Source: Podospora pseudocomata
Taxonomy: Eukaryota > Ascomycota > Sordariomycetes > Sordariales > Podosporaceae
DNA length: 64,000 bases
Direction: 5' to 3'
Assembly (NCBI RefSeq): GCF_035222375.1
Contig: NC_085889.1
Location: 1,550,001-1,614,000 of the forward strand
Positions 22,154 to 33,696 of this stretch are shown here, piece after piece. Within the stretch, counting starts at the first letter, position 1; every line of letters begins with the position of its first letter. A program made the position numbers and the translations under genes. Under the pieces are notes generated by a model. That model saw only the letters and a program-made list of their open reading frames with translations. It was not told the DNA's origin and did no database searches.

Positions 22154-23943
22154 ATGAGGAACTTGGCCAGTGTTGTTGGACGGCGCGCCGTTGCGCTTTC
22201 TTCGAGGGGATCGTGTGCAAGACAACTTCAGTCGAGCTTGAGGATCGAGGCGACGACATCAACCTCACAGCCAAATATTACCATCAACTATGCCCAAAGC
22301 AGGGGTTTTTCTCACACGCGACCGTGGAGGAGAGAGATTCCGGTTTCTGAGCCGAAAAGAGGAGGCTCCAAGGTGTGGGCGTCAGCAGATGAAGCCGTGG
22401 CCGACATCAAGAGCGGCTCCGTCCTGCTCAGTGCTGGATTTGGCCTTTGCGGTGTAGCTTGTAAGCCCCCTTGTCCTAACCATCGAGACAAGCCCCTGAC
22501 TGACTGCGCCCCCCCTTTAGCAACCCTCATCGCCGCCATCCGCCGCCGCGGCCCCGAATCCCTCCACTCCCTCACCGCAGTCTCCAACAACGCCGGCTCT
22601 GAAGGTCGCGGCGGCCTCGCCCTCCTCACCGAAAACGGCCAAATCGACCGCATGATCATGTCGTACCTCGGCGCCAACAAAAAGCTCGAAAAGCAATACC
22701 TCACGGGCCAGATCGCCGTCGAGCTCTGCCCCCAGGGCACCATCGCCGAAAGAATCCGCGCCGCCGGCTCGGGCATTCCGGCCTTCTTCACCCCCACCGG
22801 CGGCAACACCCTCATCCAATCCGGCTCCCTCCCGACCCGGTACTCCCCCGACGGAACCGTGGTCGAGTTTTCCGCCCCGCGAGAAACCCGCATCTTCAAC
22901 GGGAAAGCCTACCTGATGGAAACCGCCCTCCCCGGCGACGTGGCCATCCTCCGCGCCTGGAAAGTCGACAAGGCCGGCAACTGCGTTTTTCGTCACACGA
23001 CCAAAACTTTTGCCCCCTTGATGGCAAAGGCTGCCAGGCTTGCCATTGTGGAAGCGGAAAATATTGTTGAGATTGGGGAGCTCGACCCGAGCGAGGTTAA
23101 TCTCCCGGGCATATACATTGACCGGATCGTCCCAGCGACCGAACGCCCCCAAGTGGAAATTGTCAAGACCCGCTCCCCACAGGAATTCTCCTCGTCGCCT
23201 CCAAAAGAGGAAACACCGGCTCAGGCGAAAAGAAACCGCATCGCCCGCCGCGCCGCCAAAGAGCTCAAACCAGGCTTCTACGTCAACCTCGGCGTCGGCA
23301 TCCCCACCCTCGCGCCTTCTTTCCTTCCCCCGGGGCAGGAAGTCTGGATTCAGTCGGAGAATGGCATCCTCGGCATGGGGGATTACCCCCTCCCGGAAGA
23401 GGTCGATCCTGACATTATCAACGCCGGGAAGGAAACCACCACCCTCGTCCCCGGCGCCTCGACGTTTGACTCGAGCGAGAGCTTTTCCATGATCAGGGGG
23501 GGACACGTGGATGTTTCCATCTTGGGGGCGCTGCAGGTGAGTGCGGGGGGGGATTTGGCGAACTATATGATACCGGGCAAGGTGTTCAAGGGGATGGGGG
23601 GGGCGATGGATTTGGTGAGCAATCCGGAGGGGACAAAGATCGTGGTCGCGACGGAGCATACGGCCAAGGACGGGACGAGCAAGATTGTGGCGGTTTGCGG
23701 GCTGCCGGTTACGGGGAAGGGGGTGGTGAGCACGATTATCACTGATCTGGTGAGTTGATTCTCGTCGTACCGGCGATGAAGTGATGCTGACTGGAGAGGG
23801 ACAAACAGGCGGTTTTCCAGGTCGACAGGAAGAAGGGGACGCTCACGCTGACGGAGATCGCGCCGGGGGTGGATGTCGAGGAGGTGAGGAGAAAGACCGA
23901 TGCGGGCTTTGCGGTGGCGGAGGAGTTGATTGTCATGGAGTAG
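22154..23943 (+). CDS. Succinyl-CoA:3-ketoacid CoA-transferase, mitochondrial
   Basis: Introns at 22461-22520 and 23750-23808 give a protein of about 550 residues. The N-terminus [20 protein letters not shown] is Arg/Ser-rich and free of acids, a mitochondrial presequence. The alpha-type half follows ([60 protein letters not shown]), then a linker near [11 protein letters not shown]-like sequence, and the beta-type half ([19 protein letters not shown]). It carries the catalytic glutamate in [12 protein letters not shown] and ends with [15 protein letters not shown]. The enzyme moves CoA between succinyl-CoA and acetoacetate, or acetate in some relatives, for use of ketoacids and acetate units. 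The last exon ([16 protein letters not shown]) is required for a full fold. Two half-domains fused in one chain are normal for eukaryotes. It ends 112 bp from the convergent AhpD-like gene. Confidence 0.92.
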
Positions 23944-24055
23944 GTGAGAGGTGGGAAGCATGATGGCCGGGCGTTGTTTTGTCATTGTCATTCATGAACA
24001 TGTATATACCATGCCGTCTTTTTGCAATAAATACATGTCAAACCTCTTGTCTCTC

Positions 24056-25189
24056 TCACAACTTGGACTCCCTCCCCCTCCCGCTCCCGCTCCCCCTCCC
24101 GCCCTGCAGCTCCTCCTCCATCTCCTCCGCCACATTCCCAACCTCGCTCACCTCCCCATCCAGCCTCGTATCATCCTCCACCCCGTCCTCCTTGTCCCGT
24201 TCCTGGTCCTGGTCAACCTCCCGCTCCCAACCGGCAAACCCCCCACCCCCGATCGCCCTCGCGACTTTGTCAACGCTCTCCAAAATCCACTCACACCCCT
24301 CATCCCCCGCCAACCGTTCGATCCCCTCCCTCTCCTCCTCGTCCTCAAACTCCTCCCTATGCAACCCCTGCTCCACAGCCTTCCTCAACCCGTAAACATG
24401 GCTCAACACCTGCGGCCCAACCCCCCTCTGCGCTCTCAAACACGCAATCGCCACAAGACTGGTCAGGCACCGCCCCAACCTCGCCTGTCTCGGCACCCCG
24501 CCCTCCACATGCCTCGGTGGATCGGCGAGTAACATGGCGTAGTGACCCTGGAGGATATACCCGGGCAGATCGGGATGTGCCAGTGCGAGCTTTTGGGTTA
24601 GTTTCCCGTGATGGGGTGTGTAGATTGACTTCCAGAGCGCGTTTCCCCTGCTTATCGTATTGTTGATGTTTGAGGTAGTGACGGTTCGTGATGGGACCGA
24701 GGAAAGGGAGCTGGACCAGGGGTTTACCTCCAGGTCTGAGCGAAAGGCGTTGAGGCAGTTGATTGTGCGGGGGATTCCATTGAAGGAGATGCATTTGAGG
24801 CCGACTTCGCGGATCAGTTCGGCGAGGAGGAGGGGGGTGAGGGGGGGGGGTGAGGGAGGGGAGGGTTGGGTGGGGGTTAGGGAGGAGGAGGTGGAGTGGA
24901 GGTGGGAGAGGGAGGAGGGGGAGTTGAGCGTGAAGGTTGTTGCTGCCTGTGGACAGGGAGGAAGGGTTAGTGAAAAGAAGGGAAACGGGAGGGGAGGGAA
25001 ACGAACAGCTATGGTTATCCAGGAACGTTCGCCGTATTTGCGCGATTTGGCTTCGCGGGAGAGGCGCTGGTAGATATTTCTTATTTGGGGGGGGGCCGGG
25101 GTTGTGGCTGGGGAGGCGAAGGGGGCGTTGATTAGTTTTTTGAGGGAGGGCCTTAGGGAGCTAAGGTCTTTGAGTTTGGTTTCGGCCAT
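24056..25189 (-). CDS. AhpD-like protein with acidic C-terminus
   Basis: The start MAETKLKDLSSLRPSLKK at 25189 is followed by YQRLSREAKSRKYGERSWIT. An intron at 25006-24947 (GTTCGT, CACTAAC, CACAG; 60 bp, so the frame stays open if it is ignored) removes a Pro/Phe-rich segment. The central block IREVGLKCISFNGIPRTINC matches a group of fungal AhpD-like (carboxymuconolactone decarboxylase fold) proteins. Further on, GYILQGHYAMLLADPP and LGRCLTSLVAIACLRAQRG form the second half. The end is acidic and Gly-rich (EVGNVAEEMEEELQGGRG). The classic AhpD CxxC redox pair is not seen, so peroxidase activity should not be assumed. The family's role in fungi is unsettled; a mitochondrial location is sometimes proposed. 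Confidence 0.6.
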   Translation of the reverse strand: MAETKLKDLSSLRPSLKKLINAPFASPATTPAPPQIRNIYQRLSREAKSRKYGERSWITIAVRFPPLPFPFFSLTLPPCPQAATTFTLNSPSSLSHLHSTSSSLTPTQPSPPSPPPLTPLLLAELIREVGLKCISFNGIPRTINCLNAFRSDLEVNPWSSSLSSVPSRTVTTSNINNTISRGNALWKSIYTPHHGKLTQKLALAHPDLPGYILQGHYAMLLADPPRHVEGGVPRQARLGRCLTSLVAIACLRAQRGVGPQVLSHVYGLRKAVEQGLHREEFEDEEEREGIERLAGDEGCEWILESVDKVARAIGGGGFAGWEREVDQDQERDKEDGVEDDTRLDGEVSEVGNVAEEMEEELQGGRGSGSGRGRESKL

Positions 25190-26258
25190 GAGATATTTGA
25201 GGGGGTGGGTTTCTAGCGATGGTGTCGGCGGTGGTGCTTGTTGCTGCTGCGTTGGTGCTGACTATCGTTGTTCTAGCTTGTTTACAGGTGAGAGAAGCGC
25301 GCGATGTTTGAGGGACATCACCAATTGGAAAACAGTGGTGGTTTTGTGTGTCGTTTGGTGGAGTGTCGTTAAAGTGGTGGAAGTGGTCGAGTCGATGATG
25401 CGCGCGCGACGAAAGATCATTGGGGAGGTTCCCGCAGCTGGAATGGAGCGATGTGATTGGTGCGCAAAAGCTGGGAATTGGAGTTCGTCGCAATGCCCGC
25501 TTGTCCGCCAAGGGCTTCTCCGGCAGGGGGAAACAGCCGCTTCTAGCGGGGATGAGCTCGGGGGTTGTTTTGAGTGCCGATGCGGGCACTCTCTCAATAG
25601 CAAAACTCACTTACTCATCGACCCTCAACCGTACGAAGCCTGTCACTATCAAGACCGCTTTCTTTTCATGAGCTACAACACGTGTCTTTCACCGTCCCTG
25701 TCCCTATTTATCATTACCCCGCAATTCTAGCCGCCGAGGTCAGACATCCCCGCCGCACATTGATCTACCCCGCGAGTTGGTGTGGGCCGACAAAGTTGCA
25801 AATTCCCATCCCATTAGCCCATCATCATCGTCTTCTTTGCCATGATGGGAGATCTGTTTTGTGTGACCCGACTATCCCGAGTGGCGGTTGTGTTCCAGAT
25901 CCATGGGAACGTGGATCTGGAACTGCCCGTCCTTTATACCAACCAAGATATTGCCAGCATAATTCCATCATATTTCCATCTCAAAGCAATAATGGAACCT
26001 GCTTGCCTTGGACAAGGTACCCATGGTGTGTAGTGAGTCTCTGGTCGGCCATATTTTGCGCCTGAAACGCCCGTGGACTCAGGCTGGCTGTAGTGACCCG
26101 GGCCCAAACGTCCCTTTCCCCCAAGCTGTGTCTGTTCGGGGTGTTCCGAGTTGTCCTTCTCCTCATGTTTGTCTCTTTTGCAACATGGTGCTCCCAGGCA
26201 TCCAGTCCTGAGGTCTAGTGATATCTCTTTTGCCATCTTGCTATCAAACCTGGCGAAA
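25190..26258. other. Divergent intergenic region, no gene seen
   Basis: 1.07 kb lie between the AhpD-like gene (minus) and the dicarboxylate carrier gene (plus). Open frames here are short and unconvincing; both promoters should lie here. Confidence 0.45.
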
Positions 26259-27519
26259 ATGAGTGGGCAGAAAGGAACCAAGCAACCCTTCTGGCTCGGG
26301 TGAGTTCTTAGCTGCTCGTGCACGGAAGACAATATTGACAAGCAGGTGCAGCGGAGCCGCTGCCTCCATGGCAGTATGCTTCAGTGAGTGGACACCCCTG
26401 ATCGCTATGAGAGAAGCATGCAGTTCGTATCGCTTGTTGAGTGCTGACCCTGGCCCCAGCCCACCCCCTGGATCTCACAAAATAGTATGTTGACGTGAAC
26501 CCCCGCTCCGATCGCTCGAGAGATATGTGCAACATGTTAACACTCAATCCCGTCCAGCCGCATGCAGGTCCTCCATACCCGAGCACCCATGCTCTCGACC
26601 CTATACCGGTTCGCTGTTCGTGATGGTGAGACGTCTTGGTGTGGTGTGTTCAGCCAGCTATGCTGAGGCTGATGGCGCGTAGGAATACCTTCACTGTGGT
26701 CCGGCCTTTCCGCTTCGGTTCTCCGACAATCGACATACTCGACAGCCAGGTTCGGTTTGTATACCATCCTGTCCCGCCAGATGCAAAAGCGGTCCGGTGG
26801 TGCCAAGCCATCCACCACATCCACCATAGCGTGTGCCGGTGTGGCCGGCGGGCTCGCTGGCGTGGTGGGGAATCCGACAGAGGTTGTTCTCGTCCGAATG
26901 TGTGCCGACGCCGCCAAACCACCGGCAGAGCGCTTTCTCTACTCGGACGCCGTGACCGCCCTCGTCCGGATCGCGAGAGAGGAAGGCGTCAAAGTGTTTG
27001 GGAGGGGGCTGTCTGCCAATATCGTCAGGAGTGTCCTCATGAGTGAGTTGAGCACCCAGACAATGCCCACAAGCTGTTTGCTGACCTCGAACAAGACGTG
27101 TCCCAGATCGCACCGTAAGCCATCGCCAAGCCCCGTAGCAACCTCCCGCGCTAACAATGCGTGACTACCTTAGATATGCGGTCGCTAAAAAAACTATCCT
27201 CACCCGCACCCGGCTGAAAGACGACATCCGAACACACGCCCTGGCATCTCTCTTCGCCGGAACAGCCGCCACGACAGCGTGCGCACCGGCCGATGTGCTG
27301 AAGAGCAGAATCCAAAGCGCTACCAAGGGCTCAACCGTCCTGCAGGTTGCGCGTGACGGCCTGAGGCAAGAAGGGCCAATGTTCCTAATGAAGGGGTGGA
27401 CGCCAGCCTGGCTCCGCCTGACACCTCACACCGTCCTCACATTCGTCATCATGGAAAAGCTCTCCGAGCTCGTCAGCATGACGGCAGCCACCCCGGTGCC
27501 GGCTCGAGCAACCGCTTGA
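26259..27519 (+). CDS. Mitochondrial dicarboxylate carrier (DIC1-like)
   Basis: The start at 26259 gives MSGQKGTKQPFWLG. Five or so short introns then connect GAAASMAVCF, THPLDLTK and YRMQVLHTRAPMLS (first carrier signature, P-L-D-x-x-K-x-R), then DGIPSLWSGLSASVLRQSTY and STARFGLYTIL. The second repeat has GLAGVVGNPTEVVLVRMCAD (P-T-E-x-x-x-x-R) and GVKVFGRGLSANIVRSVLM, and the third has TTACAPADVLKSRIQSA (P-A-D-x-x-K-S-R) and FLMKGWTPAWLRLTPHT. Three carrier repeats with the RQ(S/C)TYxTxRFG block are typical of the malate/succinate-phosphate exchanger. The protein sits in the inner mitochondrial membrane. Its stop lies only 6 bp from the stop of the convergent Zn2Cys6 gene, so the transcripts must overlap. 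Confidence 0.88.
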
Positions 27520-27525
27520 CCCGTG

Positions 27526-30228
27526 TCAAGTACCAAAGTCTGGTAGGTTTGACCAGTTCAACCAATCCAACGCCGCCGCGTCGTCCCAGGGATACATGTT
27601 GAGGGCTGGGTCAAACTCGTTATTAACCCTGCTGAGTGCCTCGACGATTTGATCATCCGACATGGACGAGAACTGGATTGGCTCGGACCAGATGGGCGGT
27701 TCCAGGAAGCCGGAAACAGCCGGGTTGGGTGGTATGGCGTCCGTCATACTAAAGCTGCCGCGGGCGTGATTGTGGTTATTGGCGTCACTGTGTCTCGCAT
27801 ACGGTGCTGTGGCTTGGTGTTGTTGCGTGAGAGGTTCCGATTGGTGGTGACCGGTCCGGGGGCGAGGGGCGGTCTCGTTTGCTGATAGCGCCGCTTTTTT
27901 GACAATGCATCTGAGATATTTTCCGTACAATGCCGACATGCCATCTCGATGCTTTGTTGCCGAGCCGATGCGTTCGAGGACCTCTGCTGTTTCCTCAATG
28001 AGGGCTCGGACGCTTGGTGCCAGGTTGGAATTGCCCGGCAGCTGGCCGCTGAGACGAAGAGCAAAGCACGCGGCGAACGAGATCATGATGGCTGTGTTGT
28101 TGGGCATGCTGGACAGTTGGCTCTCGCCCTGGATTGCAGCTCGCATGACGTTGAGCGCAGATGAGAGGCCGGCCGCATGGAAAAAGTGGCGCACTTCGGT
28201 GGGAGCCGTCGGGTGGTTGATGACGCTGCTGTAGATGGAAAGCCTGGTATGGGTCACCAGGATTTGCACATACGGCGGCAGTCGATGCTCTGCCGCTTGG
28301 TCAGCAAACAGCGGTTCTGGGCTGCGCATGAAACCTTCAGACATACGCGGCCCTGTGCCGATTGAGATGCCCCATTTAGCATGCCATTCGTCAAAGAATT
28401 TGTCAACGGTCATTTGGATCCTGCCGCAAGGTCAGCCATGTGTGTGAGCGGTAACAGTTCGAGAAGGGGCTCACGAGGTGGCAATAATCCCGCCCCCGGT
28501 TCTTCCATCCCGAGAGCCATCACAGACCGCCCTGATAGACGCAAATAAATCATCCTGCGCATGTCAGCAACAAACCTCGACCATTTCCACGGACACGCCG
28601 GATAAGCTCACCAAATCTCTCCTCAGCACCGCCATGGAAACAAGATGCCCATCCATCGTATCTGCAATATTTGACAAATGCCACTGGTCACACCCCTTGA
28701 GGATGGGCGTGATGGGGACCGTGTAGCACCGACCTCTTGCCAAACACATGCCTCTTTCCAAGACGAAAAGGGCAATCCAGCACCGTTCCCTTCTTCTCAG
28801 CAGCCGTCTGCCATACTCGCTGTTCGGATCCACCTCCGAGAACCCGTCCAGCGAAAGCGCCACCTTGGGGTCGATGCAGTCTGCTCTCGGAACTTGCATC
28901 GGCATACTTCCCATGCCTTGGCCGTTTACGCTCTGTTGTGAGACCAAGATCTTGTGCAGACTGAGATCAAGCGCCATCGTCGTCGCCATACTGACGTACC
29001 AGCAGGTTTCGTCATCGGTGCTGTGTTTCCCGGGCGCCATCCAGGGGACGTTGACCATGAAGGCAAGGACAATCTCGACGGAGCGGTAACGGTCACGGAT
29101 GATGCGGTTCACGAGAGCTTGGCAGTGATTCGAGAGGCGACGGGACAGAGCCGAGGCAGCGGCCATGAAGAGGGCCGAGGCGGCGCATATTGACGTGAAG
29201 AGAAAGGCGGACCGGGAACGAGTGAACGATGCTGTGTACAAGACTGGGTCAAGGCCCCAGCGGGTATGCGCTAGGTTGTGATGGAAACTGTTGACGGTTA
29301 GAGCGAGTCGTTGATGTGGGAAAAAAAGGCAAAACATACAAAGTGAACAGTGCATCGGCCTCCTCCACGGTCATGAGGCCGAGGTCGATGGGGTCCAGAT
29401 CACTCCCGACATCGAGGCTGAATTGGCTGAGCTTAAAGAACTTTTCCACTTCCGATGGCTGGTCGAGTTGCTTGGTCTGGCGTGCTCGTTGATGAGAGGC
29501 AGCTTCTGCCGGTAGGCTATCGTTCCCAGACTTTGGGGACACGTGAAGGTCGGATGCGCGCGCAAGAAGTTGGAGCGGGTTTTCAGCATCATCAACAGCA
29601 AGACTCTCCTCGACAGCATGGCCCTGGGATGGGGTCGATCCCTGCGGCGGTACACTCATGCCGTCCTGGTCGGAAGCGCTGCTGTCTCCGGCGTCAGATG
29701 AAGCGTCCGGAAGGAGCGTGTCGCTCTGTCTCGAGTCTCGGCGCGGGTTCGGCTTTCGTCCACCAACCTGGATGGTGTCGCCTGGTGGCATAGACCCTTC
29801 CGAGCCCGACCCGAGAAGTACTTTGAGCTCGGATACAACCTTGGTGGCCTCGATCCCCTGAATGCTGGTCCCTGATCTCCTCACTGCCTGCTCAACCTGG
29901 TGCAGCGCCTTCTCCAGTCCAGTTCGCTTGCTGTTAAGTGGGGGGTTAGCAGCCAGATACTGGGTGAAAAGACAAGACGTTCTCACTTCTTGACCCCTTT
30001 TCGACGTCCAACATGGAAATCAGGTCGAACACACTGCACCCCCAACTGGAGACAACGTTGACAGCGCTCGTCGTTTGGCATGCGTCCCTTCTCACACTTG
30101 ATCTTGCTTCTGCGACACACGAGACATGCAGCGGCCCGGCGGCTGTTGTGATCCTTGGGCGATTCCCTGACGCCGTCTGTCTTGAGTGCGCCAGCAGCGT
30201 CTGGCCGGTCCGTAGAGTCGACATCCAT
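27526..30228 (-). CDS. Zn2Cys6 transcription factor with fungal middle-homology domain
   Basis: The start at 30228 gives MDVDSTDRPDAAGALKTDG; an in-frame Met lies 7 codons upstream. The binuclear zinc cluster is ACLVCRRSKIKC and then DERCQRCLQLGVQC, followed by a basic linker (GRRKGV) and a heptad-like segment (GLEKALHQVEQAVRRSG). Four introns are inferred: after VK, after DALFT, after RRDL and after GGGIIAT. The middle homology region includes HTRWGLDPVLYTASFTRS, SRRLSNHCQALVNRIIRD and CWIALFVLERGMCLARGR, typical of the fungal-specific TF domain. The C-terminal end is acidic and aromatic (NMYPWDDAAALDWLNW), a plausible activation domain. It is a nuclear DNA-binding regulator; the targets are unknown. 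It abuts the dicarboxylate carrier tail to tail, which suggests transcriptional interference but does not prove a regulatory link. Confidence 0.82.
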
Positions 30229-31881
30229 TCTCGGGCGCAAGCCGACCAAGGGCGTTTCTACACCTTCAACTCCAGCCTTTTTGTGATCTGTTCCAGGTTG
30301 CGGGGAGGCCGGTCAGCCCTGCACCGACCTGCAAGTGACAAACCCCAGAGTCCCCCGAGTCCCGTAGGTTGGCGTTGGGGTAATAAGTGAGCTGAGTGGC
30401 CGCTTGGACGCAGAGCCAGCTGGCCAGCTTCGCTTGCCAGTGCCAATCGCGGTCGAGTGTGACCCTTCTCCAAGAATTGCCCCCTCTCTTAGCTCCAGGT
30501 GTTAGTGTCAGTTTCTTGTCCTCAACGTCAATGCCGGCAACGACATATGATGATCCGCGTCCCGGAACCGGAATGAGGATGTTGTATGGTAGCGCCTTGA
30601 AAGTGTCGTGGTATTTTCAGAATTCTCTTTTCTTCTTGACAGTTTTGACACATGTTGTCATTGGCAATCGTGAAAAGTCGGGTGAAGGCAGGGTTACATT
30701 CCACACTCCCACACTCACAGGCTGTCCTGTCTGTCGTCTGCCAGTGCCTGTCCTCCACGGCCGCCTGGATGAGGAACCGTTTGTTCATCACCGGACCATT
30801 TAACCGTGACTGTTGAGTGCGCCTGTCGGATTCTCCCGCCTTGGCGGCTCCCACCTGCCATCCCACCAGACGCCGTATCTTCGGAGAAATTCTGCCTATC
30901 TTAGGTACCAAACGTTGGCTTCCTCGGCCAGCCATCCACACACCCACTTGCCGGCGTTGCAGCTCGAGGGACGCGGACCACGGGCGCCCGAACCCCGCTT
31001 GTGCACCAGCCTGTCTACTCCCAGCTGTCGCCAAGCCAGCGGAAGAGAGGGGTTAGGTTGTTGAGGCAAAAGAGGCAGTCCCAGTGATTGACCTGGTGGT
31101 TATGAACAAGCAACATCGGATGCCGGTATTTGCTGTTGTTGTTAGCCCACCCATGAGATCCCAATGTGACTCTCGCTGTCCTTGACTGTTACACGATGCA
31201 GTTACGGCAGACTGTGAGGATGTCCATATCAGTCAGTTGGGTAGCATGAGGGAACCGAGAGAGGGCGGAGATATGAGCATGTTGGCAAATCCAATACCGG
31301 TTGCCACGCTGGTGGAGTTGACGAAACGGGAGTTGAGCTGCAGGGAGCTGCAGCTACCAGGTCAAGCTCAGGAACCAGCCCGCTACTTGTCGATCTCTAG
31401 ACATATTTCACAGACCCCAGATCCCTATCCCACTTTGGCCATGTACTGTAAGTGCCATGTCTTTGATCACGATCTCAGACAACAGAAGCCTGGAGCACGA
31501 TCTACCCACGCTTCGCTTCTGCATCGCCGGGTCACCCCGCATCGGAAAATGGTGGACATCAGGGTCGATGAGGGGACATGGACCCACAATTCCTTGGCTG
31601 ATGTCCATCCATGCGCTCTTCTCGTTGGTCGATTGGTGAATCGCCTTGTGAGACCAACGCATCGCCGTTTGTGTGCGATATCAACTTGGCCATGGCCAAC
31701 TGTTGCATCCATACAAGCCACGCCAGAAAGCTTGACCTGGGACGATGATGGCAAGATATAAGAGGAGAGGCTTCGCTGCCGAGACAAATTATGTCATAGG
31801 ACAAGAAAACGACAAGGGCAAAAAAGACGTAAAGACCAAAGAAAACACCCAACCTGAAGATCTTCAGCGAAAAGCGTCAAC
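30229..31881. other. Intergenic region, no gene seen
   Basis: 1.65 kb between the divergently oriented Zn2Cys6 gene and the FAD monooxygenase. No convincing ORF, tRNA or repeat is visible. Confidence 0.45.
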
Positions 31882-33120
31882 ATGGCGGCATCCAATCATT
31901 TCCTCGAGGACAAAAAGATCATTGTGGTAGGCGGTGGCATCGCTGGATGCGCCTTTGTGGCCGCCCTCCACAAACTCTGGAACCCAAACTGGAGATTACC
32001 AGAGATCGTCGTCCTCGAGCGCAACCCAAGAGATGTTCGACACAACTATTCGATATCCCTACATGGCGACAGCGTCAATGGAGGTCTGGTCGCCTTGCGA
32101 CAACTCGGCCTCCTCGATGAAACACTCAGTCACTCCATCTTCGGTCTCCGGTCGGGCCAGTTCAAAATGTGGGATGTTAACTGGAAGGAGCTGATGTCAA
32201 CACAGCCTCGGCCATGGGGGAACTTGCCAACGGGGTCCATGAGAATCCAGCGCAGCGATCTTGAACGAATCCTAGTCCGAGAAGCAGAGAGGATAAACGC
32301 AGCCTTCCATCGGGGTGTTGAATGTACCGGGGCTGAGCGGTTAGCCAACGGCAGGATCCGAGTCGCGGTGGAGGATGAGGCGGGAGTCAAAGACCACCAG
32401 GATTGTGACTTTCTCGTGGTCGCCGACGGCGCTCAGAGCAGACTCAGGGCTGCTCTCCGGCCCCACGATGACCTCAAGTACGCCGGCGCGGTCCAGATAG
32501 GTGGAAGAGCCGAGTTCCCACATGGGATACCGGAGCCCATCGAGGAGAATTGGGGTATCTTGTTGTCCGGGAAGGGTGTTTGCTGTTACTTTTCGGCCGT
32601 CAATAAGGACACTGTCGTGTGGGCACTGAGCCAACAACGAGCCGAGCCGGATACGCGAACAAGCGTAGCGACGCCCGACAGATTCGCAGCCCTCAAAGAA
32701 GAAGCCCTCCGTCTCGGCAGCATGTTCTCGGAGCCATTCTGCACAATCGTGGAGTCGACCATCCCATCATCAGCCTTTGTGACTGCAGCCATGGAGAAGG
32801 AACCATTTCGGCACGACGACCCGAGCCTCGAAAGAATAGTCTTTATCGGTGATGCCAACCATGCCGTGAGTGCTTTTGCTGGAAACGGAGCCAATCTGGC
32901 GTTGAAGGATGGATGGGATCTGGCGGAAAACATCTGTTACCAGTCATCTCTGCACAACGCTGTGGCAGCCTACGACAGACTGGGCTTTGCACGGGCAGCT
33001 GAGGCCATCAAGTCGTCTCACCAAAAGATTGACTTTGCCCATTGCACAAGCGTCAAGGACTCGCTGTTACGAGCTGGGCTGGCGACTGGACGATGGTTTA
33101 TGCGCATTAGGGGGATGTGA
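31882..33120 (+). CDS. FAD-dependent monooxygenase (group A, PF01494-like)
   Basis: A single exon encodes 412 residues. The N-terminal dinucleotide-binding motif is KKIIVVGGGIAGCAF (GxGxxG), with E at the end of the second strand (IVVLERNPRD). The middle has the DG motif in CDFLVVADGAQSRLRAAL. The second FAD motif is IVFIGDANHAVSAFAGNGAN (GD...H...G.G.N) near residue 320, followed by LALKDGWDLAENI. The arrangement is that of small aromatic hydroxylases such as salicylate hydroxylase-like enzymes. No signal peptide or membrane anchor is visible, so a soluble enzyme is expected. There is no biosynthetic cluster around it, so the substrate is open. Confidence 0.85.
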   Translation: MAASNHFLEDKKIIVVGGGIAGCAFVAALHKLWNPNWRLPEIVVLERNPRDVRHNYSISLHGDSVNGGLVALRQLGLLDETLSHSIFGLRSGQFKMWDVNWKELMSTQPRPWGNLPTGSMRIQRSDLERILVREAERINAAFHRGVECTGAERLANGRIRVAVEDEAGVKDHQDCDFLVVADGAQSRLRAALRPHDDLKYAGAVQIGGRAEFPHGIPEPIEENWGILLSGKGVCCYFSAVNKDTVVWALSQQRAEPDTRTSVATPDRFAALKEEALRLGSMFSEPFCTIVESTIPSSAFVTAAMEKEPFRHDDPSLERIVFIGDANHAVSAFAGNGANLALKDGWDLAENICYQSSLHNAVAAYDRLGFARAAEAIKSSHQKIDFAHCTSVKDSLLRAGLATGRWFMRIRGM

Positions 33121-33696
33121 GGTTCACAGGCGCAACCTGGAATTGGGTTTGTGGTGGTTGGAGTTAGATTGGAAGAGTCCGGGGGCATCTTTTGTTTTGG
33201 TGAACTTGCTTTTTCCGTGTTCATCGCGTCTTGGCACAATCTTAGGGATGGGGTTGGAGGTTGGATATAGGGTGAATAATTCTGAAAGAGTTTGATGCTT
33301 ATAGGATGGAATTCCCACGATGAACAGATAATGAGAATCCAGCATATCATGTTTCAAGAAATGCATCACGTGCCTTTCGAAGCTGAACATGGTGCCCGAC
33401 GAAAGCTTCCAGAAGCAAGAGCGCTGTGACAAACGCCCCGCAGTGCCTTTGATAAGATAATGACAATTAGAGGATAGTGGGGCTGGCACTTTGACGCGCG
33501 AACGCGCCTTCCCTGGACCACCTCGCGTCGTATCGCGTCCCGCTTAGACTTTCTGGGATGCCAGGGGCCTTTGAACTAGACTTGTCCAATTCAGTGCTGT
33601 CTGCTTTCCCCTTCTCTATAGTATTCTTCTCTTCATCCGTTGTATTCGACCATCATTCAACCCATCCATCACCCGTCTGTACAACCCGCGGCCAAG
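33121..33696. other. Intergenic region upstream of MSH6
   Basis: The stretch holds no coding sequence. Its right half is the MSH6 promoter and 5' leader, with pyrimidine-rich sequence before the start codon and two ACGCG words. Confidence 0.5.
33494..33506 (+). promoter_or_regulatory. Two MCB-like ACGCG words in MSH6 promoter
   Basis: ACGCG occurs at 33494 and 33502, about 195-200 bp before the MSH6 start codon. MluI cell-cycle boxes (ACGCGT core) drive G1/S expression of MSH6 in yeast through MBF. Only the ACGCG part is matched here, so the role is suggestive. Confidence 0.35.

Noticed and set aside
22517-23659. Minus-strand open frame of 380 codons
   Set aside because: It lies wholly antisense to the succinyl-CoA transferase gene, whose conserved motifs prove the plus-strand reading.
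25682-26065. Open frame of 127 codons upstream of the dicarboxylate carrier
   Set aside because: It overlaps the promoter region, has no homology-like blocks, and does not splice into the carrier gene.
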